A DNA stretch of 48,022 nt from Lentisalinibacter sp035655155 (lineage in GTDB: Bacteria > Pseudomonadota > Gammaproteobacteria > Steroidobacterales > Woeseiaceae): NCBI GenBank assembly GCA_035655155.1, contig DASRVH010000033.1, positions 1-48,022 of the forward strand, read 5' to 3'. Below the pieces are notes generated by a model. The model did not search any database. It worked only from the letters and a program-made list of their open reading frames with translations, and was not told the DNA's origin. The position numbers and the translations under genes were made by a program. Below, piece after piece: positions 32,532 to 41,194 of the stretch. How positions within the stretch are numbered: the stretch's first letter is position 1; every line of letters begins with the position of its first letter.

Positions 32532-32591
32532 TTCGTATCGCTATTCGTATGGCTATTCGTACGGCTATTCGTACGGCTATTCGTATAGCGG
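32532..32591. repeat. 12-bp tandem repeat, about five units
   Basis: Units start at 32532, 32544, 32556, 32568 and 32580: TTCGTATCGCTA, TTCGTATGGCTA, TTCGTACGGCTA (twice) and a diverged TTCGTATAGCGG. The array lies in the 171-bp gap between the divergent DUF1295 and dehydratase genes, in a locally AT-richer patch. It may mark the promoter region or be a hotspot of slippage. Confidence 0.85.
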
Positions 32592-32655
32592 CTGCCGCCG
32601 GACGCAGCGTGCAGCGTAGCAGTTTCCGTGCGTACGCGCGCCGGGAGGCGGGCTC

Positions 32656-33651
32656 ATGAGGGCGGAGCGCGAGCCGGATCTGGCGGCCATCGAGGCCGCC
32701 GCCGCACGCATCGCGGGCGTGGCCCTGCAGACGCCGCTGCTGGAATCGCCGGCGCTGAACGAGCGGGCCGGTGGACGCGTGCTGCTGAAGCCGGAGTGCC
32801 TGCAGCGCACGGGTTCCTTCAAGATCCGCGGCGCCTACAACTGCCTGGCGCAGATCCCGCCGGAGGCACGGGAGCGCGGAGTGGTGGCGTGGTCGTCGGG
32901 CAACCACGCCCAGGGCGTGGCCGAGGCGGCCCGGCTGCTCGGTATGCGGGCCACTATCGTCATGCCGGAGGACGCGCCGCAAAGGAAGGTGGAGGCGACG
33001 CGGCGGCTCGGCGCGGAGATCCGTCCCTACGACCGCTATCGCGAGGACCGGGAGGCGATCGGCCGCGGGATCGCCGAGGAGCGCGGCGCGACGCTGGTGC
33101 CTTCCTACGACCACTACGCGGTGATCGCCGGCCAGGGCACCGTAGGGCTGGAGATCTGTCGCCAGGCCCGGGAACTCGGCACCGTGCCCGACCGTATCCT
33201 CGTGTGCTGCGGCGGAGGGGGTCTCAGCGCCGGCATCGCGCTGGCGGCCGAGTCGCTGGCGCCGGCGGCTGATATCTGGGCGGTCGAGCCCGCCGCCTTC
33301 GACGACACGGCCCGCTCGTTGGCCAGCGGCCGGCGGGAGAGCGTGTCGCCGGAGGCGCGGTCGGTCTGCGACGCCCTGCTGACGCCCTCACCGGGCCGGC
33401 TGACCTTCCCGGTACTGCAGCGCCGGCTCGCGGGTGTCCTCACGGTGACGGACGAGGAGGCCGTTGCCGCCATGCGCCATGCCTTCGAGGAGCTGCACCT
33501 GGTGCTGGAACCCGGCGGCGCCGTGGCCCTCGCCGCGTTGCTGACGGGCAAGGTCGGGAGCGACGGCACCACCGTGGTGGTGCTCTCCGGCGGCAACGTG
33601 GCCGCCGGGGAATTCTGCCGTCTCACCGGCGGTGGCGCGAAGCCGACGTGA
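32656..33651 (+). CDS. PLP-dependent threonine/serine dehydratase
   Basis: 331-residue fold-type II enzyme, expected to deaminate L-threonine or L-serine (or racemise serine). The PLP lysine lies in TGSFKIRGAYN, SSGNHAQGVA follows, then the phosphate-binding CCGGGGLSAGIAL and the C-terminal VVLSGGN. There is no C-terminal ACT/regulatory domain, so it is the short catabolic or racemase-like type rather than IlvA. ATG 32656 is used. Isoleucine-pathway genes lie about 3 kb on, but the missing regulatory domain argues against a biosynthetic IlvA role. Confidence 0.88.
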   Translation: MRAEREPDLAAIEAAAARIAGVALQTPLLESPALNERAGGRVLLKPECLQRTGSFKIRGAYNCLAQIPPEARERGVVAWSSGNHAQGVAEAARLLGMRATIVMPEDAPQRKVEATRRLGAEIRPYDRYREDREAIGRGIAEERGATLVPSYDHYAVIAGQGTVGLEICRQARELGTVPDRILVCCGGGGLSAGIALAAESLAPAADIWAVEPAAFDDTARSLASGRRESVSPEARSVCDALLTPSPGRLTFPVLQRRLAGVLTVTDEEAVAAMRHAFEELHLVLEPGGAVALAALLTGKVGSDGTTVVVLSGGNVAAGEFCRLTGGGAKPT

Positions 33652-33719
33652 TAAGCTCTAGCCGCCCGCAGGGGAGCGTTCCGGCGGGCAGTGCGGGAAC
33701 AGCGAGAAGGAGAACAGGA

Positions 33720-34664
33720 ATGCATCTGAGCCCGAGGATGTTGCTTGCGAACGCGACTGCGATGACCATAACCACGGCAGCTGCGATGCTGATCTGCCTG
33801 ATGGCGGCGCCGGTCGCGCAGTCGGCCGGGATCGATCTGTCCACGGGCGAGGGTGCCGTCGCCGCCTCGCGCAAGATCATGTGTTCCCTGGAAGACGAGA
33901 AGCCGGTCTATTACTGGTGGCACGGCCGGGCCTACAGCCGGGTGCCCGGCGAGGCGGACAAGCTGCTGTTCCTGGTGGAGGGCATGAACGTGCGTCAGTG
34001 CGGCACGATCACCGATCCGCAGCGCGGCGAGGGCTATCGGCTGGTAAGCCGGGAGATCCTGCTCTACAAGGACCCGGAGACGGGAGAAGTGCTGGAGCAG
34101 TGGGAAAACCCCTGGACCGGCGAGACCGTGGAAGTGGTGCACGTCACCAACGATCCGGTGAACGGCCGGCCCACCTTCGAGCGCACCGCCGACGGCGAGC
34201 CGTATCGGGTCGGCCTGTCGACGAAGAACAACGCCTGGTGGATGACCATCACGGTGCCGCTGTTCTACCCGAACCCGCTCGGCGGGGACTACCAGCCCTA
34301 CGTCGGCGGCACCTATCACGCCACCGAGATGTTCAACTTCATGGGCGACATCGACGACCTGGTGGATGCCGGCAAGGACACGGCCGACGTCCGCGTGGGC
34401 TGGGTGCGCCGCTCGCAGTGGCTGCCCTGGATGAAGATGGGCGGTCGCCACGGCGACATCTACATGCACACGGCGGGTCTCAAGATCGACGGCTACGACG
34501 AACTCTCGGACACGATGAAGGCGCAGATCGAGGAGAACTACCCCATCTATCGCGAGCCGCCGCCGGTGGACGATGCCCGTCGCAACGTCACCAGCTGGTC
34601 GTACTTCCGCAGCCTGATGGAGCAGCGGCGCGAAGCGCGCGAGGAAGCGGAGTCCCGCCACTGA
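33720..34664 (+). CDS. DUF1838 family exported protein
   Basis: 314 residues from ATG 33720, after GAGAAGGAGAACAGGA. A hydrophobic N-terminal segment (AAAMLICLMAAPVAQSA) looks like a signal peptide. The remaining sequence matches what I know as DUF1838: ASRKIMCSLEDEKPVYYWWHG, VSREILLYKDPETGEVLEQWENPWTG, NNAWWMTITVPLFYPNPL and the C-terminal SWSYFRSLMEQR. It is very rich in Trp and Tyr. No function is established for the family. It may be co-transcribed with the aldehyde dehydrogenase 43 bp downstream, but that does not identify a pathway. Confidence 0.82.
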   Translation: MHLSPRMLLANATAMTITTAAAMLICLMAAPVAQSAGIDLSTGEGAVAASRKIMCSLEDEKPVYYWWHGRAYSRVPGEADKLLFLVEGMNVRQCGTITDPQRGEGYRLVSREILLYKDPETGEVLEQWENPWTGETVEVVHVTNDPVNGRPTFERTADGEPYRVGLSTKNNAWWMTITVPLFYPNPLGGDYQPYVGGTYHATEMFNFMGDIDDLVDAGKDTADVRVGWVRRSQWLPWMKMGGRHGDIYMHTAGLKIDGYDELSDTMKAQIEENYPIYREPPPVDDARRNVTSWSYFRSLMEQRREAREEAESRH

Positions 34665-34707
34665 GCCTCAGTCCCGGTCCCATCGCCAGAGAGCGCCGCG
34701 GCACGCC

Positions 34708-36144
34708 ATGAGCGACGAACGCCTGCTCGACGTCCGCAATCCGCGCACCGGCGCATACGACTACCGGATCGCTGCGGCCGACGCCGCTGCCGTCGCCGCC
34801 GCCGCGGCCCGCCTGCGGGCGGGCCAGCCCGGCTGGGCGGCGCGGTCGCTCGAAGAGCGCATCGGCGTGCTGGATGAATGGGTCGGCGCCATAGAACGCC
34901 ATCGGGAAGCGCTCCTGGACGCCCTGGTCGCCGACACCGGGCGTCATTTCGTCTCCGTCGCGGAGATCGGCGGCATTGCCGGCACCGTGCAGCGCTGGTC
35001 GCGGCTCGCGCCCGAGATGCTGGCCGAGCCGCTGCAGTCTTCTTCGGTGCCGGGCATCACCTACCGCACCCAGCTGGTGCCCGTGCCGCTGGTGGGCGCC
35101 ATCAGCCCCTGGAACTTCCCGCTGACGCTGTCGCTCATCGACGCCATACCGGCGCTGATCGCGGGCTGCGCGGTGCTGGTGAAGCCGAGCGAGGTGACGC
35201 CGCGCTTCGTCGCGCCGCTCGCCGCGGCGCTGGCGGAGGTGCCCGCGCTCGATGCCGTGCTCGGCTTCGTGCAGGGCGACGGCGCCACCGGCGCGGCGCT
35301 GATCGACAACGTGGATGCCGTGTGCTTCACCGGCAGCGTGGCCACCGGGCGCAAGGTGGGCGCGGCGGCGGCCGCCCGCTTCATCCCCGCCTTCCTGGAA
35401 CTCGGCGGCAAGGATCCCATGATCGTCATGGCGAGCGCCGACCCGAAGCAGGCGGCGGCCACGGCGCTGCGGGCGTCGGTGACGGCGACCGGACAGGCCT
35501 GCCAGTCCATCGAGCGCGTATACGTTGCGCGGGAGAACTTCGGCGAGTTCGTCGCGGAGCTGGTCGCTGCCGCCGAACGCGTCGGGCTCAACTGGCCCGA
35601 CATCCACGAAGGCCACATCGGCCCGCTGATCTTCGACCGGCAGGCCGAAACCATCCGCGCGCAGCTGGAGGAGGCGGTGGCGCGGGGCGCGCGCATCCGG
35701 GCGGGCGGCGAGATCGAGACCCACGGCGGCGGCCTGTGGATACGGCCGACGGTGGTGACGGACGTGGATCACGGCATGGCGCTGATGCGCGAGGAGACCT
35801 TCGGGCCGGTGATCCCGGTGATGCCGTTCGATACCGTGGAGGAGGCCGTCGCGCTCGCGAACGACAGCGAGTTCGGTCTCTCGGCCGCGGTCCTGGCCGG
35901 CAGCCTGGAGGAGGCCGAGGCCGTGGGCCGACACCTGGAAGCCGGTGCCGTCAGTCTCAACGACGGCGCGATGACCGCACAGTTCTACGAGGCGGAGAAG
36001 GATTCCTTCAAGTGTTCCGGCCTGGGCGGCTCACGCATGGGTCCGGCCGGCATGCGTCGCTTCCTGCGCCGGCGCGCGCTGATCCGCCAGGAGAACGCGC
36101 CCGCCACCATCGAGGCACTGGCCGAGCGTCACGGCCGCCCCTGA
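34708..36144 (+). CDS. NAD(P)-dependent aldehyde dehydrogenase
   Basis: 478-residue ALDH-superfamily enzyme. PWNFP holds Asn136, VLVKPSEVTPRF holds Lys159, FTGSVATGRKVG is the cofactor loop, LELGGKDP holds the general base Glu231, and GQACQSIERVYV holds the nucleophile Cys265. EETFGPVIPVMPF is the C-terminal conserved segment. All catalytic residues are present and length is normal. Substrate unknown: it resembles broad succinate-semialdehyde/aromatic-aldehyde types. ATG 34708 is used. Convergent with ilvB; only 30 bp separate the stops. Confidence 0.92.
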   Translation: MSDERLLDVRNPRTGAYDYRIAAADAAAVAAAAARLRAGQPGWAARSLEERIGVLDEWVGAIERHREALLDALVADTGRHFVSVAEIGGIAGTVQRWSRLAPEMLAEPLQSSSVPGITYRTQLVPVPLVGAISPWNFPLTLSLIDAIPALIAGCAVLVKPSEVTPRFVAPLAAALAEVPALDAVLGFVQGDGATGAALIDNVDAVCFTGSVATGRKVGAAAAARFIPAFLELGGKDPMIVMASADPKQAAATALRASVTATGQACQSIERVYVARENFGEFVAELVAAAERVGLNWPDIHEGHIGPLIFDRQAETIRAQLEEAVARGARIRAGGEIETHGGGLWIRPTVVTDVDHGMALMREETFGPVIPVMPFDTVEEAVALANDSEFGLSAAVLAGSLEEAEAVGRHLEAGAVSLNDGAMTAQFYEAEKDSFKCSGLGGSRMGPAGMRRFLRRRALIRQENAPATIEALAERHGRP

Positions 36145-36174
36145 GCCGCTGAGAGCTGGATCGCGCCCGCGGCT

Positions 36175-38025
36175 TCAGAACATCTCGGACGGACCGGCCT
36201 CCCGGGAGCCCTGCTTGCTGCGACTCGGGATGAAGTCGCCGGTGATCATCTCCGAGTACGGCATGCCGGGCCCCACCATCGGGAAGACGCTCGCCTCCGG
36301 GTCGATGATGACCTCGAGGAACGCCGGGCCGGGATATTCGATGAACTCGCGGATGGTCTCGGGCACCTGCTGCTTTTCATCCAGCCTGACGGCGTACTGG
36401 AAACCGTCGGCCTGGGCCGCCCTGACGAAGTCCTTGCTGTGCAGCGACTTGTCGCTGGCCGACAGGCGGCCGCGGTAGTAGAGCCGCTGCCACTGCTTCA
36501 CCATGCCGTCGCCGTAGTTGTTCAGCACCACGACCTTCACCGGCAGCTCGTAGGTGGTGACCGTCTCCAGCTCGCCGAGGTTCATGCGGATGCTGGCGTC
36601 GCCGTCGATGTCGATGACCAGCCGGTCGCGGCGCGCGAACTGGGCGCCCACGGCCGCCGGCAGGCCGAAGCCCATCGTGCCCATGCTGCCCGAGGTCAGC
36701 CACAGGCGCGGCGCCTTGAAGTCGAAATACTGCGCCGCCCACATCTGGTGCTGGCCGACGCCGGTGGAGATGATGGCCTCGCCGCCCGTGAGCCGGTTGA
36801 TCTCCTCGATGACGTACTGGGGCTGGATCAACTCGCTTTCCCGGTCGTAGTTCAGCGCATAGGTCTTCTTCAGGTCGGCGATCTCGCCGTGCCAGCGCGA
36901 GTAGTCCTTGTCGAAGCCGATGCGCCGGCCGTATGCGGACAGCTTGCGCAGACTGGAGGTCAGCTCGCCGATGTAGTGCCAGTGCACGCTCTTCACCTTG
37001 CCGATCTCAGACGGGTCGACGTCGAAATGGGCGATGTGGCGCGCGTTCGGAGCGAATTTCTTCGGCACCCCGGCCACCCGGTCGTCGAAGCGCGCGCCCA
37101 CGGCGACGAGGAAATCGCAGTCCTCCACCGCATAGTTGGCGAAGGCCGTGCCGTGCATGCCCAGCATGTGCAGCGACAGCGGCTGCGTGGTGTCGGCCGC
37201 GCCGATGCCCATGAGGGTGGTCGTGACAGGGATGCCGTGCTGGTCGGCGAACTCGCGCAGCGCCTCGGTGCCGTTGGAGTTGACGACGCCGCCGCCCGCG
37301 TAGATCAGCGGACGCTCGGCCTCGGCCAGCATGCGGTAGAAGTTCTCGCACTGCTCGGCCGAGAGCGAGTCGGCCATGGCGGTCCGGAGCCGGCGTCGGT
37401 AGCCCGGCACCGGCAGGGAGCCGCTGCCGCGGAAGTTGCCTTCCCAGTTCTGCACGTCCTTCGGGACGTCCACCACCACCGGTCCGGGCCGGCCGGTACG
37501 GGCGATCTCGAAGGCGGTGCGCACGGTGGCCTCGAGGCGCTCCGGATCAGTGACCAGGAACACGTGCTTGGCGACGGCGCCCATGATGGCGGCGACCGGC
37601 GCTTCCTGGAATCCGTCGCTGCCGATGGCGCCGGTGGGCACCTGGCCGCTGATGACGACGATGGGCACCGAGTCGGCCATGCAGTCGCGCACCGGTGTCA
37701 CCGTGTTGGTGGCGCCGGGGCCGGAGGTGACCATTACCACGCCCACCTTGCCGCTGGCCCGGGCATAGCCCGCAGCCATGAAGCCGGCGCCTTGTTCGTT
37801 TGCGGGTACCACCAGTGGCACGGGCGAGCGCCCGTCTTCGCCGCGGTGTTCGTCGTTGTAGCGGAACACGGCGTCGTAGGTCGGCAGTATCGCGCCGCCG
37901 CTGTAGCCGAAGATCGTGTCCACGCCCTCGTCCACCAGTACCTGCACGATGATGTCCGCGCCGGTCATGGTCTTGCCCGCCAGCGGGTGGGCGGGGGTGG
38001 ATTTCGTCTCGCTGATCTCGCTCAT
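36175..38025 (-). CDS. ilvB: Acetolactate synthase large subunit
   Basis: 616-residue thiamine-diphosphate enzyme making acetolactate and acetohydroxybutyrate for branched-chain amino acids. ATG 38025 (MSEISETKS) precedes TGADIIVQVLVDEGVDTIFG. The catalytic Glu77 is in PANEQGAGFMAAGYARASG, followed by VTSGPGATNTVTP, VGARFDDRV, GSMGTMGFGLPAAVGAQ and the ThDP/Mg motif DIDGDASIRMNLGELE ending at LNNYG. The usual HEQ is NEQ and GDGS is GDAS. The longer frame to 38163 would cross the divergent promoter. The regulatory subunit gene lies on the opposite strand 172 bp away rather than downstream, an unusual layout. Confidence 0.92.
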   Translation of the reverse strand: MSEISETKSTPAHPLAGKTMTGADIIVQVLVDEGVDTIFGYSGGAILPTYDAVFRYNDEHRGEDGRSPVPLVVPANEQGAGFMAAGYARASGKVGVVMVTSGPGATNTVTPVRDCMADSVPIVVISGQVPTGAIGSDGFQEAPVAAIMGAVAKHVFLVTDPERLEATVRTAFEIARTGRPGPVVVDVPKDVQNWEGNFRGSGSLPVPGYRRRLRTAMADSLSAEQCENFYRMLAEAERPLIYAGGGVVNSNGTEALREFADQHGIPVTTTLMGIGAADTTQPLSLHMLGMHGTAFANYAVEDCDFLVAVGARFDDRVAGVPKKFAPNARHIAHFDVDPSEIGKVKSVHWHYIGELTSSLRKLSAYGRRIGFDKDYSRWHGEIADLKKTYALNYDRESELIQPQYVIEEINRLTGGEAIISTGVGQHQMWAAQYFDFKAPRLWLTSGSMGTMGFGLPAAVGAQFARRDRLVIDIDGDASIRMNLGELETVTTYELPVKVVVLNNYGDGMVKQWQRLYYRGRLSASDKSLHSKDFVRAAQADGFQYAVRLDEKQQVPETIREFIEYPGPAFLEVIIDPEASVFPMVGPGMPYSEMITGDFIPSRSKQGSREAGPSEMF

Positions 38026-38197
38026 GGCAACTCGCTCGCGGCATCGCGCTGGGGCTGCGGCCTGCCGCGAGCCCGGGGAACGGCGGAAAATCAAGGGTCC
38101 GATCGAGTCTCGGTCAATTCCTTGTGCATTGCAATAGGCGGGAATAAGCGCCAGTATCATCACGTTACGTCATTCTTGCCACGGGACCCGCCGGATC

Positions 38198-38716
38198 ATG
38201 CGACACGTCATCTCCGTACTGATGCAGAACGAGGTGGGGGCACTGACCCGTCTCACGGGCATGTTCTCCACCCGCGGCTACAACATCGAATCGCTGAACG
38301 TGGCGCCCACCGACGACCCGACGCTGTCCCGGCTCACGGTCGTCTCGAGCGGCTCCGACGCGGTCATCGCCCAGATCGTGAATCAGATGGGCAAACTCAT
38401 CGACGTGGTGAACATTCACGACATGACGCTGGGCGAGCACTTCGAGCGGGAGTTGTTGCTGCTGAAACTGAAGGTGCCGACCGGCGCGTACGAGGAGCTC
38501 CGCGGCCTGGTCGACTCGGCGGGCGCGCGGGTTCTCGACGACTCCCAGACCAGCTTCACGCTGGAGCTGACGGCCACGGTGAAGCAAGTGCAGGAGTTCA
38601 TGGACCGCGCCGCCGGCATCGCGCGGATCATCGCCGTGGTGCGCAGCGGCGCGCTGGCCATGTCCCGGGGCGAGCAGGTGCTGGCCCACGAGACCGGCCT
38701 GCGGGACAGCGCCTGA
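38198..38716 (+). CDS. ilvH: Acetolactate synthase small (regulatory) subunit
   Basis: 172-residue regulatory subunit. The N-terminal ACT domain (RHVISVLMQNEVGALTRLTG, FSTRGYNIESLNV) binds valine in characterised homologues, and the C-terminal half (ELLLLKLKVPTGAYEELRGL ... TGLRDSA) contacts the catalytic subunit. Length is normal for IlvH/IlvN long types. It is divergent from ilvB, with starts 172 bp apart. The gene is followed after 19 bp by proB, so the small subunit is transcribed with proline genes rather than with its partner. Confidence 0.94.
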   Translation: MRHVISVLMQNEVGALTRLTGMFSTRGYNIESLNVAPTDDPTLSRLTVVSSGSDAVIAQIVNQMGKLIDVVNIHDMTLGEHFERELLLLKLKVPTGAYEELRGLVDSAGARVLDDSQTSFTLELTATVKQVQEFMDRAAGIARIIAVVRSGALAMSRGEQVLAHETGLRDSA

Positions 38717-38735
38717 GACCGTCGGGGCCGAGGCC

Positions 38736-39893
38736 GTGAGTTCGCGCGGCAGGCCGGGGGACTACCGGCGGCTGGTGGTCAAGATAGGCTCGGCGCTGCT
38801 GACCACCGAGGACGGCGCGCTGGACCGGGACTGGCTGGCGGCGCTGGCGGCCGACCTCGCCGCGCTCCGCGCCGAGGGGCGCCAGGTGCTGGTGGTCTCC
38901 TCCGGCGCCGTGGCGCTCGGCAGCGCACCCCTCGGGCTCGCACGCCGCCGATCCCGGCTGGAGGAACAGCAGGCGGCCGCCGCGGTGGGCCAGGTGCGCC
39001 TCGCCCATGCCTGGCAGTCGGTGATGGCGGATCACGGCGTGACCGTCGCCCAAGTGCTGGTCACGCCGGACGACACCGAGGACCGGCGCCGCCACCTCAA
39101 TGCGCGCGGCACGCTGGAGACGCTGCTGGAGCTCGGGGCGATGCCGGTGATCAACGAGAACGACACCGTGGCCACGGACGAGCTTCGCTACGGCGACAAT
39201 GACCGCCTCGCGGCTCGGGTCGCGCAGATGGTCAGCGCGGACGGCCTGCTGCTGCTGTCCGATATCGACGGCCTGTACACGGCGGATCCGGCCACGGATG
39301 CAGGCGCCGAACACATCCCGGAGGTCGAGCGCCTCACGCCGGAGATCGAGGCGATGGCCGGGCCGGTCTCTTCCCGCTGGGGTTCCGGCGGCATGCGCAC
39401 CAAGCTCGCCGCGGCCCGCATCGCCGTGGCCGCGGGCTGCGACATGATCATCGCCGACGGACGCGTGCGGTCGCCGATCGCGGCGCTTGCGGCGGGGCGG
39501 CGCTCCACCCTGTTCCGGGCGGGCGCCAGTCCGGTGGCGGCGCGCAAGCGCTGGATCGCCGGCAGCCTGGAGGTGCGCGGTCGGCTGCGGCTGGACGCCG
39601 GCGCGGTGGCCGCGCTCGCCCGGGGCGGCAGCCTGCTGCCGGTTGGCGTCACGGCGGTGGAGGGAGAGTTCGCCCGCGGCGATACCGTGGCTCTGGCCGA
39701 CGCGGACGGCACGGAGATCGGCCGCGGTATGATCGCCTATGGCGCGGAGGATGCCCGGCGCATCCGCGGCAGGCGCTCGGAGGAGATCGACCGGATACTC
39801 GGTTTCGCCGGTCGCAGCGTGATGGTCCACCGGGACGATCTGGTGCTGTTCCCGGCGGCGGACGACGGACGGAAAGACGAGGCAACGGCATGA
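38736..39893 (+). CDS. proB: Glutamate 5-kinase
   Basis: 385-residue amino-acid kinase with a C-terminal PUA domain, first step of proline synthesis. The start is GTG 38736. Motifs are YRRLVVKIGSALLT, VLVVSSGAVALG, VINENDTVATDEL, YGDNDRLAARVAQ, LLLSDIDGLYTADP and GSGGMRTKLAAARIA; the PUA domain (about 280-370) ends with the HRDDLVLF region. Full length with all nucleotide- and glutamate-binding segments. Its TGA overlaps the ATG of proA (ATGA), so the two are translationally coupled. Confidence 0.96.
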   Translation: MSSRGRPGDYRRLVVKIGSALLTTEDGALDRDWLAALAADLAALRAEGRQVLVVSSGAVALGSAPLGLARRRSRLEEQQAAAAVGQVRLAHAWQSVMADHGVTVAQVLVTPDDTEDRRRHLNARGTLETLLELGAMPVINENDTVATDELRYGDNDRLAARVAQMVSADGLLLLSDIDGLYTADPATDAGAEHIPEVERLTPEIEAMAGPVSSRWGSGGMRTKLAAARIAVAAGCDMIIADGRVRSPIAALAAGRRSTLFRAGASPVAARKRWIAGSLEVRGRLRLDAGAVAALARGGSLLPVGVTAVEGEFARGDTVALADADGTEIGRGMIAYGAEDARRIRGRRSEEIDRILGFAGRSVMVHRDDLVLFPAADDGRKDEATA

Positions 39894-41194
39894 GCGAGCG
39901 CGCGCACGCGAACGCGGACGAAAGCGTACTGCAGGCGGAAGTGGACGCACTGATGGAGGAAATCGGGCGCGCGGCGCGCGATGCGGCCGGCGAGCTGGCC
40001 CGTTCCACGGCCGAGCAGCGCGAGCAGGCGCTCACGGCCGCGGCGGCGCACCTGCGACGCTCGGCCGCCGAGGTGCTGAGCGCCAACGGCCGGGACATGG
40101 CGCTGGCGCGGGAGAAGGGCCTGTCGGACGCCATGCTGGATCGCCTCGCGCTGGACGAGGACCGGGTCGAGGCCATGGCGGCCGGCCTCGAGGCCATCGC
40201 GGCCCTGCCGGACCCGGTCGGCCGGGTGATTGCCGAGTGGGACCGGCCCAACGGCCTCGTCATCCAGCGCGTGACCGTGCCGCTGGGCGTGATCGGCATC
40301 ATCTACGAGAGCCGGCCGAATGTAACCGCGGATGCGGGCGGTCTGTGCCTGAGGTCCGGCAACGCGGTGATCCTGCGCGGCGGGTCGGAGAGCTATCACT
40401 CGAGCCGGGCGATCCTCGCGAGCCTGGCCGCGGGACTGGCCGCCGCCGGCCTGCCCGAGGCGGCCATCCAGATGGTGCCCACTCGCGACCGCGCGGCGGT
40501 CGGCGCGCTGCTGTCCGGGCTGGACGGCTGCGTGGACGTGGTGGTGCCCCGGGGCGGCCGGAGCCTGGTGGAGCGGGTGCAGCGGGACGCCCGGGTGCCC
40601 GTCATCGGTCATCTGGAGGGGCTGTGCCACGTCTACGTGGACGAGAGTGCCGATCCTCAGAAGGCGGTGGCGGTCGTCGTCAATTCCAAGATGCGGCGCA
40701 CGGGAATCTGCGGGGCGGCGGAGACGCTGCTGGTGGACCGCGCGGTGGCCGATGCGCTGCTGCCGCGGATCGGCGCGGCGCTCGGCGAGGCGGGCTGCCG
40801 CCTGCGGGGCGATGCGGAGGCCTGCCGGATCCTGGACGGCTGCGAGCCGGCGGAAGAGGCCGACTGGCGCACCGAGTATCTGGACGCGGTGATCGCCATC
40901 CGCGTGGTGGACGGCGTGGAGGGGGCCATCGGGCATATCCGCCGCTACGGTTCGGGCCACACGGAATCCATCGTCGCGGAGGCATCGGTTCCGGTGGAGC
41001 GTTTCTTCCACGAACTCGACAGCGCCATCCTGCTGCACAACGCGTCCACCCAGTTCGCCGACGGCGGCGAGTTCGGCATGGGCGCGGAGATCGGCATCGC
41101 CACCGGGCGCATTCATGCGCGCGGGCCGGTCGGCGCCGAGCAGCTCACGAGCTACAAGTACCTGGTGCGCGGCGACGGGCAGACCCGGCCGTGA
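39890..41194 (+). CDS. proA: Gamma-glutamyl phosphate reductase
   Basis: 434-residue NADPH-dependent reductase that converts glutamyl phosphate to glutamate semialdehyde. VPLGVIGIIYESRPNVTADA is the ProA hallmark. LRGGSESYHSSRAI, VPRGGRSLVERVQRDARVPV and HLEGLCHVYVDESAD follow, the catalytic cysteine is in RTGICGAAETLLV, and the C-terminus has FADGGEFGMGAEIGIATG. ATG 39890 overlaps the proB stop by 4 bp; the stop overlaps the GTG of glpD by 4 bp. The N-terminus is about 15 residues longer than the E. coli protein. Confidence 0.96.
   Translation: MSERAHANADESVLQAEVDALMEEIGRAARDAAGELARSTAEQREQALTAAAAHLRRSAAEVLSANGRDMALAREKGLSDAMLDRLALDEDRVEAMAAGLEAIAALPDPVGRVIAEWDRPNGLVIQRVTVPLGVIGIIYESRPNVTADAGGLCLRSGNAVILRGGSESYHSSRAILASLAAGLAAAGLPEAAIQMVPTRDRAAVGALLSGLDGCVDVVVPRGGRSLVERVQRDARVPVIGHLEGLCHVYVDESADPQKAVAVVVNSKMRRTGICGAAETLLVDRAVADALLPRIGAALGEAGCRLRGDAEACRILDGCEPAEEADWRTEYLDAVIAIRVVDGVEGAIGHIRRYGSGHTESIVAEASVPVERFFHELDSAILLHNASTQFADGGEFGMGAEIGIATGRIHARGPVGAEQLTSYKYLVRGDGQTRP

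Noticed and set aside
32532..32591. CRISPR array
   Set aside because: Units are 12 bp and directly abutting with no spacers, and no cas genes are nearby.
38026..38163. ilv leader peptide starting MMILALIPAY upstream of ilvB
   Set aside because: The Ile/Leu-rich start looks like an attenuator peptide, but the frame has no stop before ilvB and no attenuator hairpin with T-run was found.
36439..38739. 766-codon plus-strand open frame over ilvB
   Set aside because: Antisense to ilvB, then out of frame with ilvH; no recognisable protein.
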